This document shows, piece after piece, positions 42,661-55,276 of a DNA stretch of 64,000 bases (position 1 is its first letter; the number at the start of each line of letters is the position of its first letter). Below the pieces are notes generated by a model that saw nothing but the letters and a program-made list of their open reading frames with translations, was not told the DNA's origin and made no database searches. Location of the stretch: positions 24,123,906 through 24,187,905 of the forward strand of contig OU744730.1 of the NCBI GenBank assembly GCA_916613615.1, in the 5' to 3' direction. The stretch comes from Steromphala cineraria (Eukaryota; Mollusca; Gastropoda; Trochida; Trochidae). The position numbers and the translations under genes were made by a program.

Positions 42661-44221
42661 TGCTTCATTTACAATAGACATTTTCGATTTCTTAAATCAT
42701 CTGTTGTAGTTTGTAAGTGGTCATGTATAGAAGATTTTAACAAATTCATAAAAGATACATCAGAATTTCTTACCACAATCGTTATTATGATGCTTTCATC
42801 ATCAAATTGCTTGAAGTAAATGTCATTTCTTAGTAAAAGTCTATGTAGTTATATTTATAATATTTTACTCATGCATATTCTCTTTTGATGACATAATTCA
42901 TGCCATAAATAAAGCATTGATTATTTCCAAATATATTATCTCAAAGCTATATTTTCGTTATTAAAAATGAAATCAAAGGTTTGCATAACATCGATCTTGT
43001 CCAAACAACGGAACAAAAGAACAATGATAAGTTAGAAAATTCAAATTGTTCAAGAATTCTAGTTATTGTGGAGAACTATGTTTATCGTATGGACAAAATT
43101 TCTTCAGATTGATAAAGATCTGTTTGGTGATTTTGGGACGACCCTGTTAGATTTGATAGAGAACTGGCTCTTCATTTATCATAGAGGTTACAAGTTTACA
43201 TTTTAGCAATTTCAGAAGCAATAACATTTGTAAGAATATAAAAATTTCTATGAAAATCCTCAATCTTTAAAGCCAATTTCTTGAAATCGTGTATTTCTTT
43301 AACCGGAGTGATTTCAGAGATCAAAATGGCCTTCATATTAGCAGGGGCTTGGAATTGGAAAGCACGCGTTTATTTTTTTAAACTATTTAATTCCTATCTG
43401 GTATCTAACAAATAATGAACAAAATTCCATTTTGATGTTTAAATAACTTTATTGTTTGAAAGTTCTGATAATGTTTATATACTCCTAAAAAGTTTTATGA
43501 AGTGAAGTGCGTGCCAACAAATTCATTTCATTTTATCAAAAAAGCTTTTCCTTCATGTTCAATGGAAACCATGTATCTTTCACAAATTTGATACAATTTT
43601 TTTATTTTAATATCTTTGGGTCAGATGTGGGAAAAACATTCTTGCAAAAGATAGTTTCAGCATTCACCATGTCCACAGAGAAGAAATATCTATAAAATAT
43701 ACACAGAATATTGTGTTAGCTTGAATAAAAAAATTGTCTCGATAAAATATTTATATGCAACAATGTTTATCTGTTTCAAAATGTACATTAACAAATTGAC
43801 GAGAAGAAGAAGCAGAGTGATAAGACAGCCCTTGTGGGCTTGATCAATCTCCTGTTTTGTGATTAAATATTTACGAATCACAATATTTACATAAGTGTTT
43901 CCAAAAGTGGATAACCTTTCCATTAATTTCCTTTTAACATTCCATTACAATGAAGTGAATTTCACTTTCAACTTTAAAAAGAAACTTTATCAGTTTGAGA
44001 TTAGGTGTTTGAACTATTTAGATTTGTCCAAAACATTTTAACAACTTTCTGGTATGCTTTTCATTTCATGCGCATTGATTAGAATTGTACAAGGCCCTTT
44101 GTGGTTGTTTGTCGTAGAAATGGAAAATATAAAAATCGTAAAAGTTACAGATTCAAAGTTTATCACTTAAAGAGCCACTCCGTGATTTTAATCCCATATT
44201 GTTTTATATTCAGATTAATCC

Positions 44222-44305
44222 CGGCTGGTTCAAACCCTGAAAGAGACAATAAGTGTTCCTCCACACTGGTCGATTTTAATCAGACTGATAAAATCTTCCT
44301 TCTTG
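44222..44305. repeat. dispersed repeat, copy 1
   Basis: GGCTGGTTCAAACCCTGAAAGAGACAATA then GGTCGATTTTAATCAGACTGAT. A second copy is at 49,776-49,860. Confidence 0.6.
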
Positions 44306-44504
44306 AACTTGTCTCAAACAAACTTAAAATAACCATACAGAATCATATTTGTTTATATACTGGACAAAATAAATTTTTTAATATTTCAAAAGAGCGTTAA
44401 CGAAGAAATATATTAATATTCACAATTTTACAATTATCAAATATACATTTATAATCGTGTCTAGGATATTAACAAAATGAAAACTACTACGACACTAACA
44501 ACAT

Positions 44505-44841
44505 ACGTGTAAATTTTAAATATTTCACTGATAATTGTAATTTAATGCTAAATGTACTATTGTAACAGTGTCAAAAGCCTCATTACACAAGCCAATCATC
44601 CATTGTCAGAGGACAAAGAATGAAGATTCACATAAAATCCATTGGTGGCCATTTTGTGTGAACACCTTTAATTCAATTTGTGTAAGAAAAAGGAATCGCA
44701 TGGCTTAACTTTACGTTATATATTTGAATTATTATTGCTCCATTTAGTTTCAATACATTGTCTTTCAATTGAACCCCTTCCTTTAACATTTTCCTGTCAT
44801 CGCCCTATATTCCCCCTAAAAGCGTGCTACTGCCCCTTTAA
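44505..44841 (-). mobile_element. MITE family A, copy 5, left end missing
   Basis: The interior and the right end (GTGCTACTGCCCCTTTAA) are present; the TTAA-side tip at the left is absent. Unit 1 has GTTAAAGGTC without the element at ~34,808. Confidence 0.8.
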
Positions 44842-45275
44842 AGGTCAAAAGAATGACACGAATAGTCATGACGACACTTGTCAATACAATTCTGAAGCAT
44901 GGTCTCAGTGTACCTGATTCTTTTTTGTTAGAACAAGTGACAGATTGTAATTACCTACAGGAGGTTCACACAGAAATAAATCGAAAGAGAAACGCAATTT
45001 ACACCGTTTCTAACCTTTGATTAAGTTAACGTAATTGAAACAAGTTTTTGTCAGTAACATCATTTGAGAATGTCAAAAAGCGGTGAATTCTTCATGAAGT
45101 TAACTGGTTCTGGATTAATGTGTATATAGGTCTCCTGGCCGTTCTTAACTAATTCAGATATACCTAATAATGAGATACATGTACTAGATTTACTTTTTGT
45201 TACACATTCTTATAAATGACTACAACAATGGTGGCATGGTAGTTACGTTTAAAGAATATGAAATAGTAAGCATGA

Positions 45276-46916
45276 TTTATACACTAAATGGGTATGGAAA
45301 GTGAAAATAACCAAATCTTCTTAAGGTATTAGTCATTGGCATTTGTGGTATAAACATATAGTGGCCCGGATTTCATATTCTATGCAAAACTAAAATGTTG
45401 TCATACAATGTAAATATACCGAAATCGTTGTTAATGCAATGTTACCATATTTCTAATGACCTTATCATTAAGATACCAAAGTCAAAATTGACAATATGAG
45501 AGACGCAATGTAAGTGTCTGTCTGGATGCTTTATTATTATGTTTGTATATGTATTTAAAGAAATTAGGACGCCCTACCGGAACGGGATACGATCTCCATG
45601 TCAAACACTCATTTAAATGACTTGTGAGCTTATATATCATTCTATTAGAAATATTAAACTTACGGAAACAACAACATCGATTCTTGTCAAATGAATATGA
45701 TACCAAGGTATGTGTCTTTCGTTACTGACTGTAGTACAGTTTAGAAAGTATTGCGGCCTGTCAACGCTTTATTAATGATAATTTTTCAATCGCTCTCTTT
45801 CTCTCTCAGTACACATTGATATTGATAAGATAGTAATTTCCAAAAGATTATCAATAAAAAGTTGTGGATATTACCAAAACGTCAATCATAATGATAATAA
45901 TGCGATAACATTTCATATTCATAAATTAGAGAACGTTAAATCCTAGTTACTCTCTCACTCCCTCGTATTCATAAAATAGCTTAAGATATTGTAAGCAAGT
46001 CTGTAATGAATTCCATTATCGGCTACAAAACCGCAGGGTCAACAAATCCAGACCTATCCAATGATAAATAAGACACTCAAATGTTCTGCTAAGACAACAT
46101 AGTAAACCTTACAGATCTTCTTACTGTAACAAGTATTACCACGAAGGCAGTTTCATTTTGATAACATTTAGACATAATCCCCTCCAAGCGGGGCACCTCA
46201 ATTCTCTGTACTTGGTTCCTTGTTGAATGTCAAACAGTCTACTAGATGAACGATAGCCGGGGGAGATGTCAGGTGAGAGATGGATCCGCAAGAACTTATT
46301 AAAAATACTTTTTTTAGAATTTTTGTATGGATATTCATTAAAAGGAGTGAATGCCGCTGGGGTTCCCTTGGGTCATCATACTTTTTTCAATATTTTTTTA
46401 TATAAGTATACATCTTACATACATTGGATACCAGGTTCAACCTTGTAATCAGATTGCATATATTCTAAGGCTTTTCTTAAATTCTTAAAGTCTTTGCTGT
46501 ATCTGTGCTCGTCTAACCTAACATTTGCTAGATTGTTTCACTTGCCATATTCAATAATTGTTATGGCCTAACAAGTTTATTATGATAATTAAATTAGTTA
46601 TATCCCTAGGTATTACAGCGGTAACGGTCATTTTGCAAGAAAGGGGGTTTCTCATGGCAACATCTAAGAAATTAGAAATGTTCAGTGCATGACATAGTTT
46701 AAATAACATCTTAGGCAAATTACAAGCATTTTGACTTGTCCTTGTTCTTTAAATGTAACATTAGGGTACATGTGATCTGTTGAGAGCTGTTTGAATAATG
46801 ATAAGAAAAACGGAGAGGAACCAACAATTGTTTGCCAGCTTCAGCGAATTGTTCTGTTATGACAGGTATTGCAAAGACGATGATTTAGTATTTAAACACA
46901 TCAACAGCATACATAA
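45276..46916. other. no recognisable feature
   Basis: AT-rich beyond the end of the duplication; only chance frames. Confidence 0.5.
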
Positions 46917-47254
46917 TTCATTCCTTACCCAAAGAGATAGACCAAGCCATACAATACGACCAGATTTCCTAGCGGCAAAAAACACTGCTATTTTCAAATT
47001 TCTAAAGAGGTAACGAAACTATGCACCACAAACCATTTGAAACGTTTCAGCCAATGAAAACACTTCTCGCATCGAAAGGGTGGTTCTTATTGCAGGCTGT
47101 GCCACGATTCAGTAACCAAAAAGGCGTCGCTCATTGCATAACTTACTTTCAACCATACAATCAGGCTTCTAAATGCCCAGTTTCAAACTCGGCGTATTCA
47201 AACAGAGGCTGGATCACCATTTTATGATTAGATCTATCCCTATGGAGAGAGAAT
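46917..47254. mobile_element. MITE family B, copy 3, degenerate
   Basis: The ends are decayed (TACCCAAAGAGATAGACCAAG; GATCTATCCCTATGGAGAG), but internal words match copies 1 and 2 (TTCTCGCATCGAAAGGGTGG; CAAACTCGGCGTATT). Confidence 0.65.
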
Positions 47255-49017
47255 GATATAATTGGGCATTCGGCTATGTCCAATGGTTTTATTTTTGCAG
47301 TCAAATGAAGCCTAGACGTGTTATCAGTTAAACCCTTGTAGAAAATGACATTCATTCATTTAAAAATCCTTAATGAAAGCTTTTCCTTTCGGCTGAGGGG
47401 AGTCTGTAATCAAACAACGTTATTGAAAATACAGATTTAGGCAAATTAACTTGAGGGCATTGTCTTAAATAAAATTAACTCAATATTAATCATTATAAGA
47501 AACGCTATCGTTAGAACCTTTCGCCGTAAACTTATATGATACATTGTATCTATATGAAAGTTGAAAGACCAAACTGTCATAAGATTTTTTTTAACGTAAA
47601 GTCTCTTAAATATTCAACTCAAAACGACAATATATGAAAATGGCAGTTTTCAATGAATATAAAACTATGTATGTACAGAAACCAAAAACATACGAACAAT
47701 TTATTTCTCAGTTAAATCAAACACAATAAATTGGTCATGCTGTACATTTTTGACAAATGCCAATCGTGTTGTCAATTTAGGACAGTAAAACTTTCAAGAC
47801 GTCAATTTCATTTGTAAATGGTAAATAACATGTATGTTTTGGGTTAATCAAAATAGCAGTTTAGGCATACGACATTTTCTTATTTGTAAAATTTTCCAAT
47901 ATTTGCTTTCTATAACTTTCCAAGATATTTTATGAATACGCCTACATGTACATAGCCAGGTCATACACGTTATAACACGATCATATTACCCTCAGAATAC
48001 AATCATCTTTAGATTGACGATATGTATGCAAGTTCTAGAATAAGTTATGACATTGCATTACCATTTTGATTGCCCTGGTCGTAACTCAGAACCTCCAGAG
48101 TGCGAAATCAGGTGCGGGGATACAACTAATTCTTGAGTGTATACAGGAAAGCATAACACGAGCAAAAGTGACAATCGAATTGTTGGAGTTTGATAAGTTT
48201 TATATTATCAACTTGATACCATTTGGTGAGATTATACCAGAAAACGCAATTGACAAGTTTGACGGTAACTAGTTTTGCATTGAAAATGCACATGTATTTG
48301 TGCTTAAACAAAAGTGATGTATGCACATGTACATACATTACGATGATTATGACATCGTTTATGTTTTACGTGTTAAGCAAAAAAACACAGGAAGTTATAT
48401 AGAAAAGGATGATTGTGGCACTATGTGATACGTTTATTGAAAAGTCATTTATGACACTAAATAGCGACAGGAAGATAAATATGATTATTTGACAAATGGG
48501 AGTATAATTTGGTTGTCGTTGAAACAATTGAAGCATACATTTCTTAAAAATGGCACGGAAGTATACGTCTGTGAAAATGGAAATGAACATTTGTCACAGT
48601 CGTTTACTGAAACAATTTATTAAAATCGTTTACATGGAAAGATATAGGGCAGTAGTTTATACAAAGCCGGAGTATATAACTAATTAAGGTGATATCTGTA
48701 AATAGAAATATTTTGGTGAAAACAAATTATCTCGAGATGAGTTAATCTATGTTTGATTTGACGTTATTCACTATGACATTACTGACGTCATAAAATGGAC
48801 ACCATTGCATCCCTTTGGTCTTTGTGTCACATTCTGAACATCAGTGTGTATTGAAGATATCAAGACAATATATACAACCTATGTCCTTAATTAGTTGTAT
48901 TGATGTTTTCTTGGCTTATCAAAGTGTGTTTATACCGCAAAAAAATCCAAGAAGCCAGGAAATCTCTCCAGTTAGCACAACATTACATAACATAATAACA
49001 GAATATAAACGAGACTC
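47255..49017. other. no recognisable feature
   Basis: AT-rich. A TGACGTCA palindrome lies near 48,783. No gene supported. Confidence 0.45.
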
Positions 49018-49378
49018 TTAAAGGGACAGTAGCACGTTTTTTTGATAAATTTATATTTTGAATTTGTCACTGAAAATTGTAGGTTAATGCTAAAACTATT
49101 ATTTTGACAGTGTCAATAATCTCATTACACAAGCCAATCATTCATAGTCAGGGGACAAAGAATAAAGATTCACATATAACCCATTGGCGGCCATTTTGTG
49201 TGAACACCTTTAATTCATTTCGTTTAAGAAAAGGAATCACATGGGTAAACTTTACGTTATTTATTTCAATTATTACTACTCCATTTAGTTTAAATACATT
49301 GTCTTTCAATTAAAACCATTAATTTTCATTTTCCAGTCATTTTACCTATTCCCCCTAAACGTTCTACTGTCCCTTTAA
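49018..49378 (-). mobile_element. MITE family A, copy 6
   Basis: TTAA-AGGGACAGTAGCACG left end and ACTGTCCCTTTAA right end; TTAA both sides; core present in reverse orientation. Confidence 0.85.
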
Positions 49379-49775
49379 ATATACAAACCGCTGTTGAGTC
49401 TAAAGTAAAATAGCAAAACTATAATAGAATTATTATAATAAAATCCTATCCACGATGTCTCGAGTCCAGTAATAAACGGATAAATTTTAACTTATGTTAT
49501 GATGGCATAAGTATAGAGTAAAAATAATCATACATGAGCAGCACGAAAAAACTTGAAATTGGATTACACAAACAATAGGCTACCATTGTGGCACTATACC
49601 AGACTACCATAAAGTTTCCCTAATAGAATTATGACTTTTTTCATACTTGTTAGAGATAAAAAGTCCTGAACAAAAGACTGGGGCAGCTAGAATTGCAGAC
49701 CTTGATAGACTGGAGACAACTCCTTTAATTAATGGTTTTAGGGTCTTGTTGATACTGGCACAGAGACGGAGAGGA

Positions 49776-49860
49776 TGTTCTGGCTGGTTCGAGCCCCGAT
49801 AGAGACAATATTTTTTATATTTTATTCCTCGGAGTACGGTCGATTTTAATCAGACTGATA
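49776..49860. repeat. dispersed repeat, copy 2 (B-box-like word)
   Basis: GGCTGGTTCGAGCCCCGATAG resembles a Pol III B box, followed by the shared CGGTCGATTTTAATCAGACT. I see no convincing A box. Confidence 0.5.
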
Positions 49861-50189
49861 CGGGCACACCCTATTACAAGATTTAAAGAAATATGTTTAC
49901 GAGACCTACATAAACTCGATTTAAGTTTCTAAAAGCTAAAATTGTACACATACCAAGCATTTGACTCCAATTACATTATTCTATCTGCATATTCATTTAA
50001 ATTCTCTATAAAACGAAGAATCTTTATTTGTCTTTCCACATAAAAACACACACCTGTCGATATCGCGTGTATTCAGGAAGGCAGATCAACGGTATCTAGG
50101 GCTGTAAAACAGATGTCTTATCGAGTTTAGAAAATTGGAATGTTTAGTTTCGAAAATTTCATTTTCAAGAGTTCGAATTTAGAAAACAT

Positions 50190-51561
50190 ATTAAAACAAA
50201 AATACCACAGCGCAACTGATAGACGAAGATACATCTGCAGGTACATGTGGATCTCCAAGAGGGTATTTTAACGACCGCTGGGACCAGGGGAATATGTGTA
50301 GTGTGATAGTTACGGACTGGTAAGCCATGCTTCTGGGGGGAGCTATTCGTGATATCGTCCTTATCGTGAAATAAATACGGAATCTACTCGCAGACATCCG
50401 GTCAATCGCATACAAGCGTATTATTAAACCATTCCTGTCTGGGAGGATCCTGTGATGGTTGCAGAGGGGATTCCGATTCTCATCCCTCAAACAATGATGT
50501 TGGAAGTGATTGGCAGAAATTAAAAGAAGGATATTTTTAACCACTGAGGAAAGTCAATCAAAGAAGGTTGGAAGATAGCAGTTTGGTGTTTCTAAGGACA
50601 GCTGCTGGATTGCATAGATCTTATAATATCAAAACTAGCAGGACTGCGAGGAGAGATAGAATGCGAGGGTCTGTTGTGTCCACGTTAACTCGAGACGTGA
50701 TGTAGCCCCTGTCTTAAACCAGCATGGGGTTGTCTGGCTGTGGAACCGTTGGTCAGGGAACAGTGACCTTACTTCAGGCTGTGTACGGCTCTACAAGGGT
50801 TGATAAATTGCTATGGAAATTGCTATTCTGCACATGTTGTATTCTATAGGTGGTTTAAATCTCCCTTTGAGAACGCTGTAAAAACGGAAGAAAAAGTTTC
50901 TAATTGACCGGATTTCAGCAAAAGGAGAGTGTTGTGGTCACGGAGAGTCGTCATTGTCATAAATCTTGACAGATCGGACATTTTCTTGATGAGAACTTCT
51001 TCATTCTTTCATTTTGATCCAACGCGACGTTTAAGAGTAAAACGTTTCTTCTCCACCAGGCGGCTTTTGAATAAAGAGGTTTGAAACAAGTTGAATTTTA
51101 GACCAATAAAGCTTGAGTACAAGTGCTAAGGGAAAGAAAACTAATTTCAAGAAAAATGTTTTACTGGATGTAAGAAGACAGCACTTATATTGACCCAGGA
51201 CTCGTTCGCCAATCTATTAATTTCGGAGATATTCCTGCAAGGCAAAGTGAAGCATCGTCATCAGAAAAAGCGTATAAATGATTGACGGTGGTAGCGAGCT
51301 TTTCCTGTCAGTTTTTATGCAGTTCATGGAGTCAGTTCAACTCGTTACCTTGTCTACAAATGTTCAATACATGGGAATCAGTTCACTGACATCTCGGTGA
51401 AATGTACTTCTCAAGCTTGAAAGTAGCGAATTGAGAAATTGATTACATAATTTGACAGAAGAAAAGAAGTCCAAACGACAACTTTGTCGTGATCCGGAAA
51501 GTCACGTGTTCTCCAACTCACGTGCAGGAAGGTACCGTTATGAATTTTAAAGGGGCGTCCC
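50190..51561. other. unique sequence of raised GC and CpG, no supported gene
   Basis: This stretch differs from the AT-rich surroundings and holds no repeat that I can match. A minus-strand frame at 50,191-50,544 (117 codons) has no motif. On the plus strand a Cys-containing stretch near 50,240-50,330 is followed by GGTAAGC, a possible splice donor. It may be promoter or 5' region of a gene running right. Confidence 0.3.
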
Positions 51562-51809
51562 GTGGTGTCGGATATCAAGAATGATGTTTTCAGGATTGTT
51601 CCTCGGATAGTGAATGTGTTCCAACAAGCGCCTATGAGTAGCTATTGGTATAAACAGCTGGCCGCGACAGGAGAGATCACTAGACCCGCTAGTTCCTTGA
51701 AAAGGCTGATAGTGTGGCGCGTGCGCTCATACTTCATCTATTCTGTGTATCGTCTGCTACTTCCCGCCTTGCCTAGCGTCCTTGCCAACAGCAATCGGCG
51801 GCATGTGGG
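51562..51809 (+). other. possible 5' exon ending in a strong splice donor
   Basis: An open frame runs from 51,562 and ends at a consensus donor: GGG|GTGAGT with GT at 51810. The first in-frame ATG gives MSSYWYKQLAATGEI, followed by a basic segment and a short hydrophobic stretch (YFIYSVYRLLLPALPSVL). I do not recognise the peptide, so this could equally be a non-coding first exon. The CpG level is higher than in the region to the right. Confidence 0.3.
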
Positions 51810-51815
51810 GTGAGT

Positions 51816-52283
51816 AGCGCTCTCAGTTACTGCATGAAACGATATTGTCAGGTAATATGGACAGAGTTTTAAAGTATATTGAATGTAATTTTTGTAGAAA
51901 AAATCAATCGTTCTTTATCGTGTATTTATTCTTGGCCCAGGGCCCTTTAGCTAATTGCAAGCAATGGATTGGAAGTTTTTGATTATTCTTTTATAGTATT
52001 TGAAATATAAACGTTTTCATTGGTGATTGTTTCGCTAATGACAAGGTACACTTATTGGCTATTGTAATATCTTTACATAACTGACATCTTTTCTTGTTGA
52101 TTGTGAATTATGAAAGCAAATGACAAAACATAACGTTTAAATACAAAGACTTTCAGTTAATTGAAAATCAATGGTCTGTCTTTTGACATTTAGCTTACTT
52201 AGCCTACAATGCGGTCCCACATACACATTGATAAGTGATAGTAGATTGGATAATTGTCACCTACGGCTTAAAACACACATATA
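51816..52283. other. no recognisable feature
   Basis: AT-rich; would be intron if the preceding exon is real. Confidence 0.45.
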
Positions 52284-52285
52284 TA

Positions 52286-52837
52286 CAGTGCTGTAAAAAA
52301 GTATTGCAACAAACGTCATTTTCCTATAGGATCCTATGTTATTTCAGTGTAGATTAAATAATTGTCATGATCATGACACTGAACGAAAACTTATAAAACT
52401 TGTCATGTTTGTAGTCTAACACCTTGAGATCATATCCAAACTTTTAAATTTTATTAATTTCAAACATTGTTTTAGAAAATTACAAAATTATGACTAGGTA
52501 TTTCTATACTAGGCTAGGTATACCCAAAGACGTAAATAGATCTATTTACGTCTTTGGTATACCGCAATTCCTCATTGCCACCATTATGTAAGCAGCCTAA
52601 AGCGGCATAAAAATTATACATACCCCAGTAATCTTTCAACATTTTCGTTAAAAAACATTGTATCCAAAATCTAAAATTGTGTATGTGTTGCAGAGTACGG
52701 TAGATTTTCTATTTCCAGGTCCATTTTCAATAAATTATATTTTGAAATGAGACAATTAAAATAAATTATGCTGTACTGAAATAACATGGGAGCCTATGGG
52801 AAAATGACATTGTTGCAATACTTTTGGCACGGCACTG
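52286..52837. mobile_element. Tc1/mariner-like non-autonomous element
   Basis: Inverted ends of ~65 bp, CAGTGCTGTA...AAAGTATTGCAACA at left and complement at right (tip CAGTGCCGTGCC). TA duplicated at 52284-52285 and 52838-52839. 552 bp, no transposase. Tip sequence and TA duplication fit the Tc1/mariner superfamily. Confidence 0.88.
52517..52563. repeat. near-perfect 47-bp palindrome inside the Tc1-like element
   Basis: GGTATACCCAAAGACGTAAA and its complement meet at AGATCT with no loop; one extra C breaks the symmetry. It lies near the middle of the element. Confidence 0.9.
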
Positions 52838-52839
52838 TA

Positions 52840-54916
52840 TATTTACCTGTCTTAGACAACCAAGGTGTACGTAGGACACGAACGAGTCATCATCCAGCAC
52901 CTTGTCAAAAAGTAGCATTTTGATTATCAGGTGTTTTCAAAAGATTTATGTGAGGGTTACTAACCCTCAAGACAGAAGACAACAAATATATACCATCAGT
53001 TACATGACTTCAGACTTTGCTGATAGTGAGTGCAGTAGGCCCTGATGCTCAGTAAAATCTTTCATCAAGAATTTAGAAGTTGTCAAATTCTTGTTTTTTG
53101 AATTTTGAAGTGATAATGGATGAGGTAAAGTAAACACGGTAGGAAATAAACATGAGAATTAAAGACATTTCAGCACCATTTTACATGTTTGCAGTAGACA
53201 CCTATAAAGGAATCAGTGGTAGGGAAAAGATTATTGAGACATCAGGATTGGTATCGTTCCTCATGATACAGAAAAGCGTATTGCAATATATTGGTACGTC
53301 TTTAATTCAAGAATGTGCATGCTATCTTGTCTTAATATGAGCGTTAAGAACGATCATCATTACTTAGCCATGAGCCGTTTTGGAAAGGGGTATTTTTTCA
53401 ATCACTGTTTATGATCTGTATACATCTTTGAGCTATTTTCTCAACACAACTTCAAACTTTGTAAAGAACTTTCTGTCAATCATGTTATATTTGGTTGTGA
53501 TTTTTAAAATCTTAGGTGGAAATAGCTTGTTTTAAGATATATCGATAATAGTGCGCATCCTTACTTTAAGATACTTGATAACCGCTCTGAGGTTCACAGT
53601 TTGCAGTGAGCATCCATGAACTTGTTTCAGGTATTAAAACTAATTACCTTTGCATGCAAAGTAAATGTTAGAAAACAATTGACTTCAATTTTTAGATAAG
53701 GTTCTATTGAAAAACTTATTTGCTTTATTCCGTCATATTTTTTTTCTATTGCATATCTTCCTTTATTCTTGTGAAATGGAAATGACAAATGAAATGGAAT
53801 ACCAATTGTGTTTAAATGTCTATTTTTTAAAAATCTGTGTTTGCATTTTTAAATGTGTAAAGGAGCGAGTTGGTTTGGTACCTAATGTGTAATTTGGTAC
53901 CTTTAAAGAGACACAGAGTATGTTGATAAGATCACATATACATGTCAAATTTTTAAATCGATGTTATTACATCGGGAACCACTAACTGTTACTGAAAATA
54001 ACAAGTTAAAGGTTAAAAGTTATATCCATTGATTTATAGAAAGTATGCTAAAGTACAATTGATTTTTCTCTACCAAAGCATCAAATTATGGGTTAACTTA
54101 TGTAGTATAAAACTGTTTTACCCTAGTTGCATGGTCAGAATCATTTAATCAATTTTTCACATATTTAAAATCTCAAACAATTTATCAGACAATCATGTTA
54201 TGCTACCATTGTAGGTTTTTATGTTCTGCTTATGCTTTCAGTCTATGATATTCATATCATATCTCATTTCAAAAGATTTCATTATATAATCCAAAAGTTA
54301 TATATATATTTATATATATATTCTGGGATTTGGTTTACATATTCCTGTGATTCATTAGATATTTTCTAGGATTTGGTTTACACATTCCTGTGATACGTTA
54401 TTTCATTTTACTTTAAACAATGATTTGAATCCATTACACTATCAGGAAGGTGTCATGATAGGAATTTCTTCTTGAGGATAATGTTTCCATTCAGACAAGA
54501 ATGCCAGAAAACTCTGTCAAGTGTGATGCCCCGGTTCTATAAAAAAAAAGTTGAAACAAAAACTGCATGCCTTTTCTGACCCTTATCTGAACAGTGTAAA
54601 ATTGGCATTTTTATTCACCGAAAATCAAGTCTGTCAGTTTGGGGAAAAAACAAGCATTTGATTAATTGTGAGGGGAACACTCCACCTGTCCAAAGTTGTA
54701 TTCTTTGTTGAGATCGGGTAAATTTTGGAATTTTCAACACATCTTGACATTGTGAAGTTATTTAGAGTGTTGTGCCAGTGATCCAGTTCATAATCTGATG
54801 TTGGTTTTTGGTGGAGGGGAACTAGTGATTAACAGCTTTAATCTCTCATTTAGCTCTAACTCCTTCTGTGATCAGTGAGTGTTAAGTGTATGCTTACTGA
54901 CCTGCGATTAGATGGT
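52840..54916. other. no recognisable feature
   Basis: AT-rich. A short TATATA run is near 54,300 with GGGATTTGGTTTACA...ATTCCTGTGAT repeated at 54,323 and 54,369. No gene supported. Confidence 0.45.
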
Positions 54917-55276
54917 TTAAAGGGGCAGTAGCACGTTTTTAGGGGGTATATAAGGTGATGTCAGGAAAATGAAAATTAATAGTTCCAATTGAATGACAAT
55001 GTATTTAAACGAAATGGAGCAGTAATAATTCAAAAATAGTAAAGTTAGGTTATGCGATTCCTTTTTCTTACACAAAATGAATAAAAGGTGTTCACACAAA
55101 ATGGCCGCCAATGGATTTTATGTGAATCTTTATACTTTGTCCTCTGATTATTGTTGATTGACTTGTGTAATGAGATTTTTGACACTGTCAAAATAATACA
55201 TTTAGCATTAACTTACAATTATCAGTGAAAAATTCAAAATATCAAAATATCAAAAAACGTGCTACTGTCCCTTTAA
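54917..55276 (+). mobile_element. MITE family A, copy 7
   Basis: Near full-length, TTAA both sides, core ATGGCCGCCAATGG near 55,100. Confidence 0.85.

Larger units (their letters stand above)
35706..45275 (+). repeat. tandem segmental duplication, unit 2
   Basis: Second copy of 18,930-35,705 in the same orientation. The junction is in CAT-rich sequence. It retains empty sites for the DIRS-like element (35990), the hAT-like foldback (~36,245), the LINE (~38,705) and the three-armed foldback (~44,862). Its own additions are the SINE at 38,901, a local duplication at 42,230-42,660 and a block at ~44,040-44,840 ending in a family A MITE. Confidence 0.95.

Noticed and set aside
50191..50544. 117-residue minus-strand frame
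   Set aside because: No domain or signal; the opposite strand looks at least as exon-like, so no coding call is justified.
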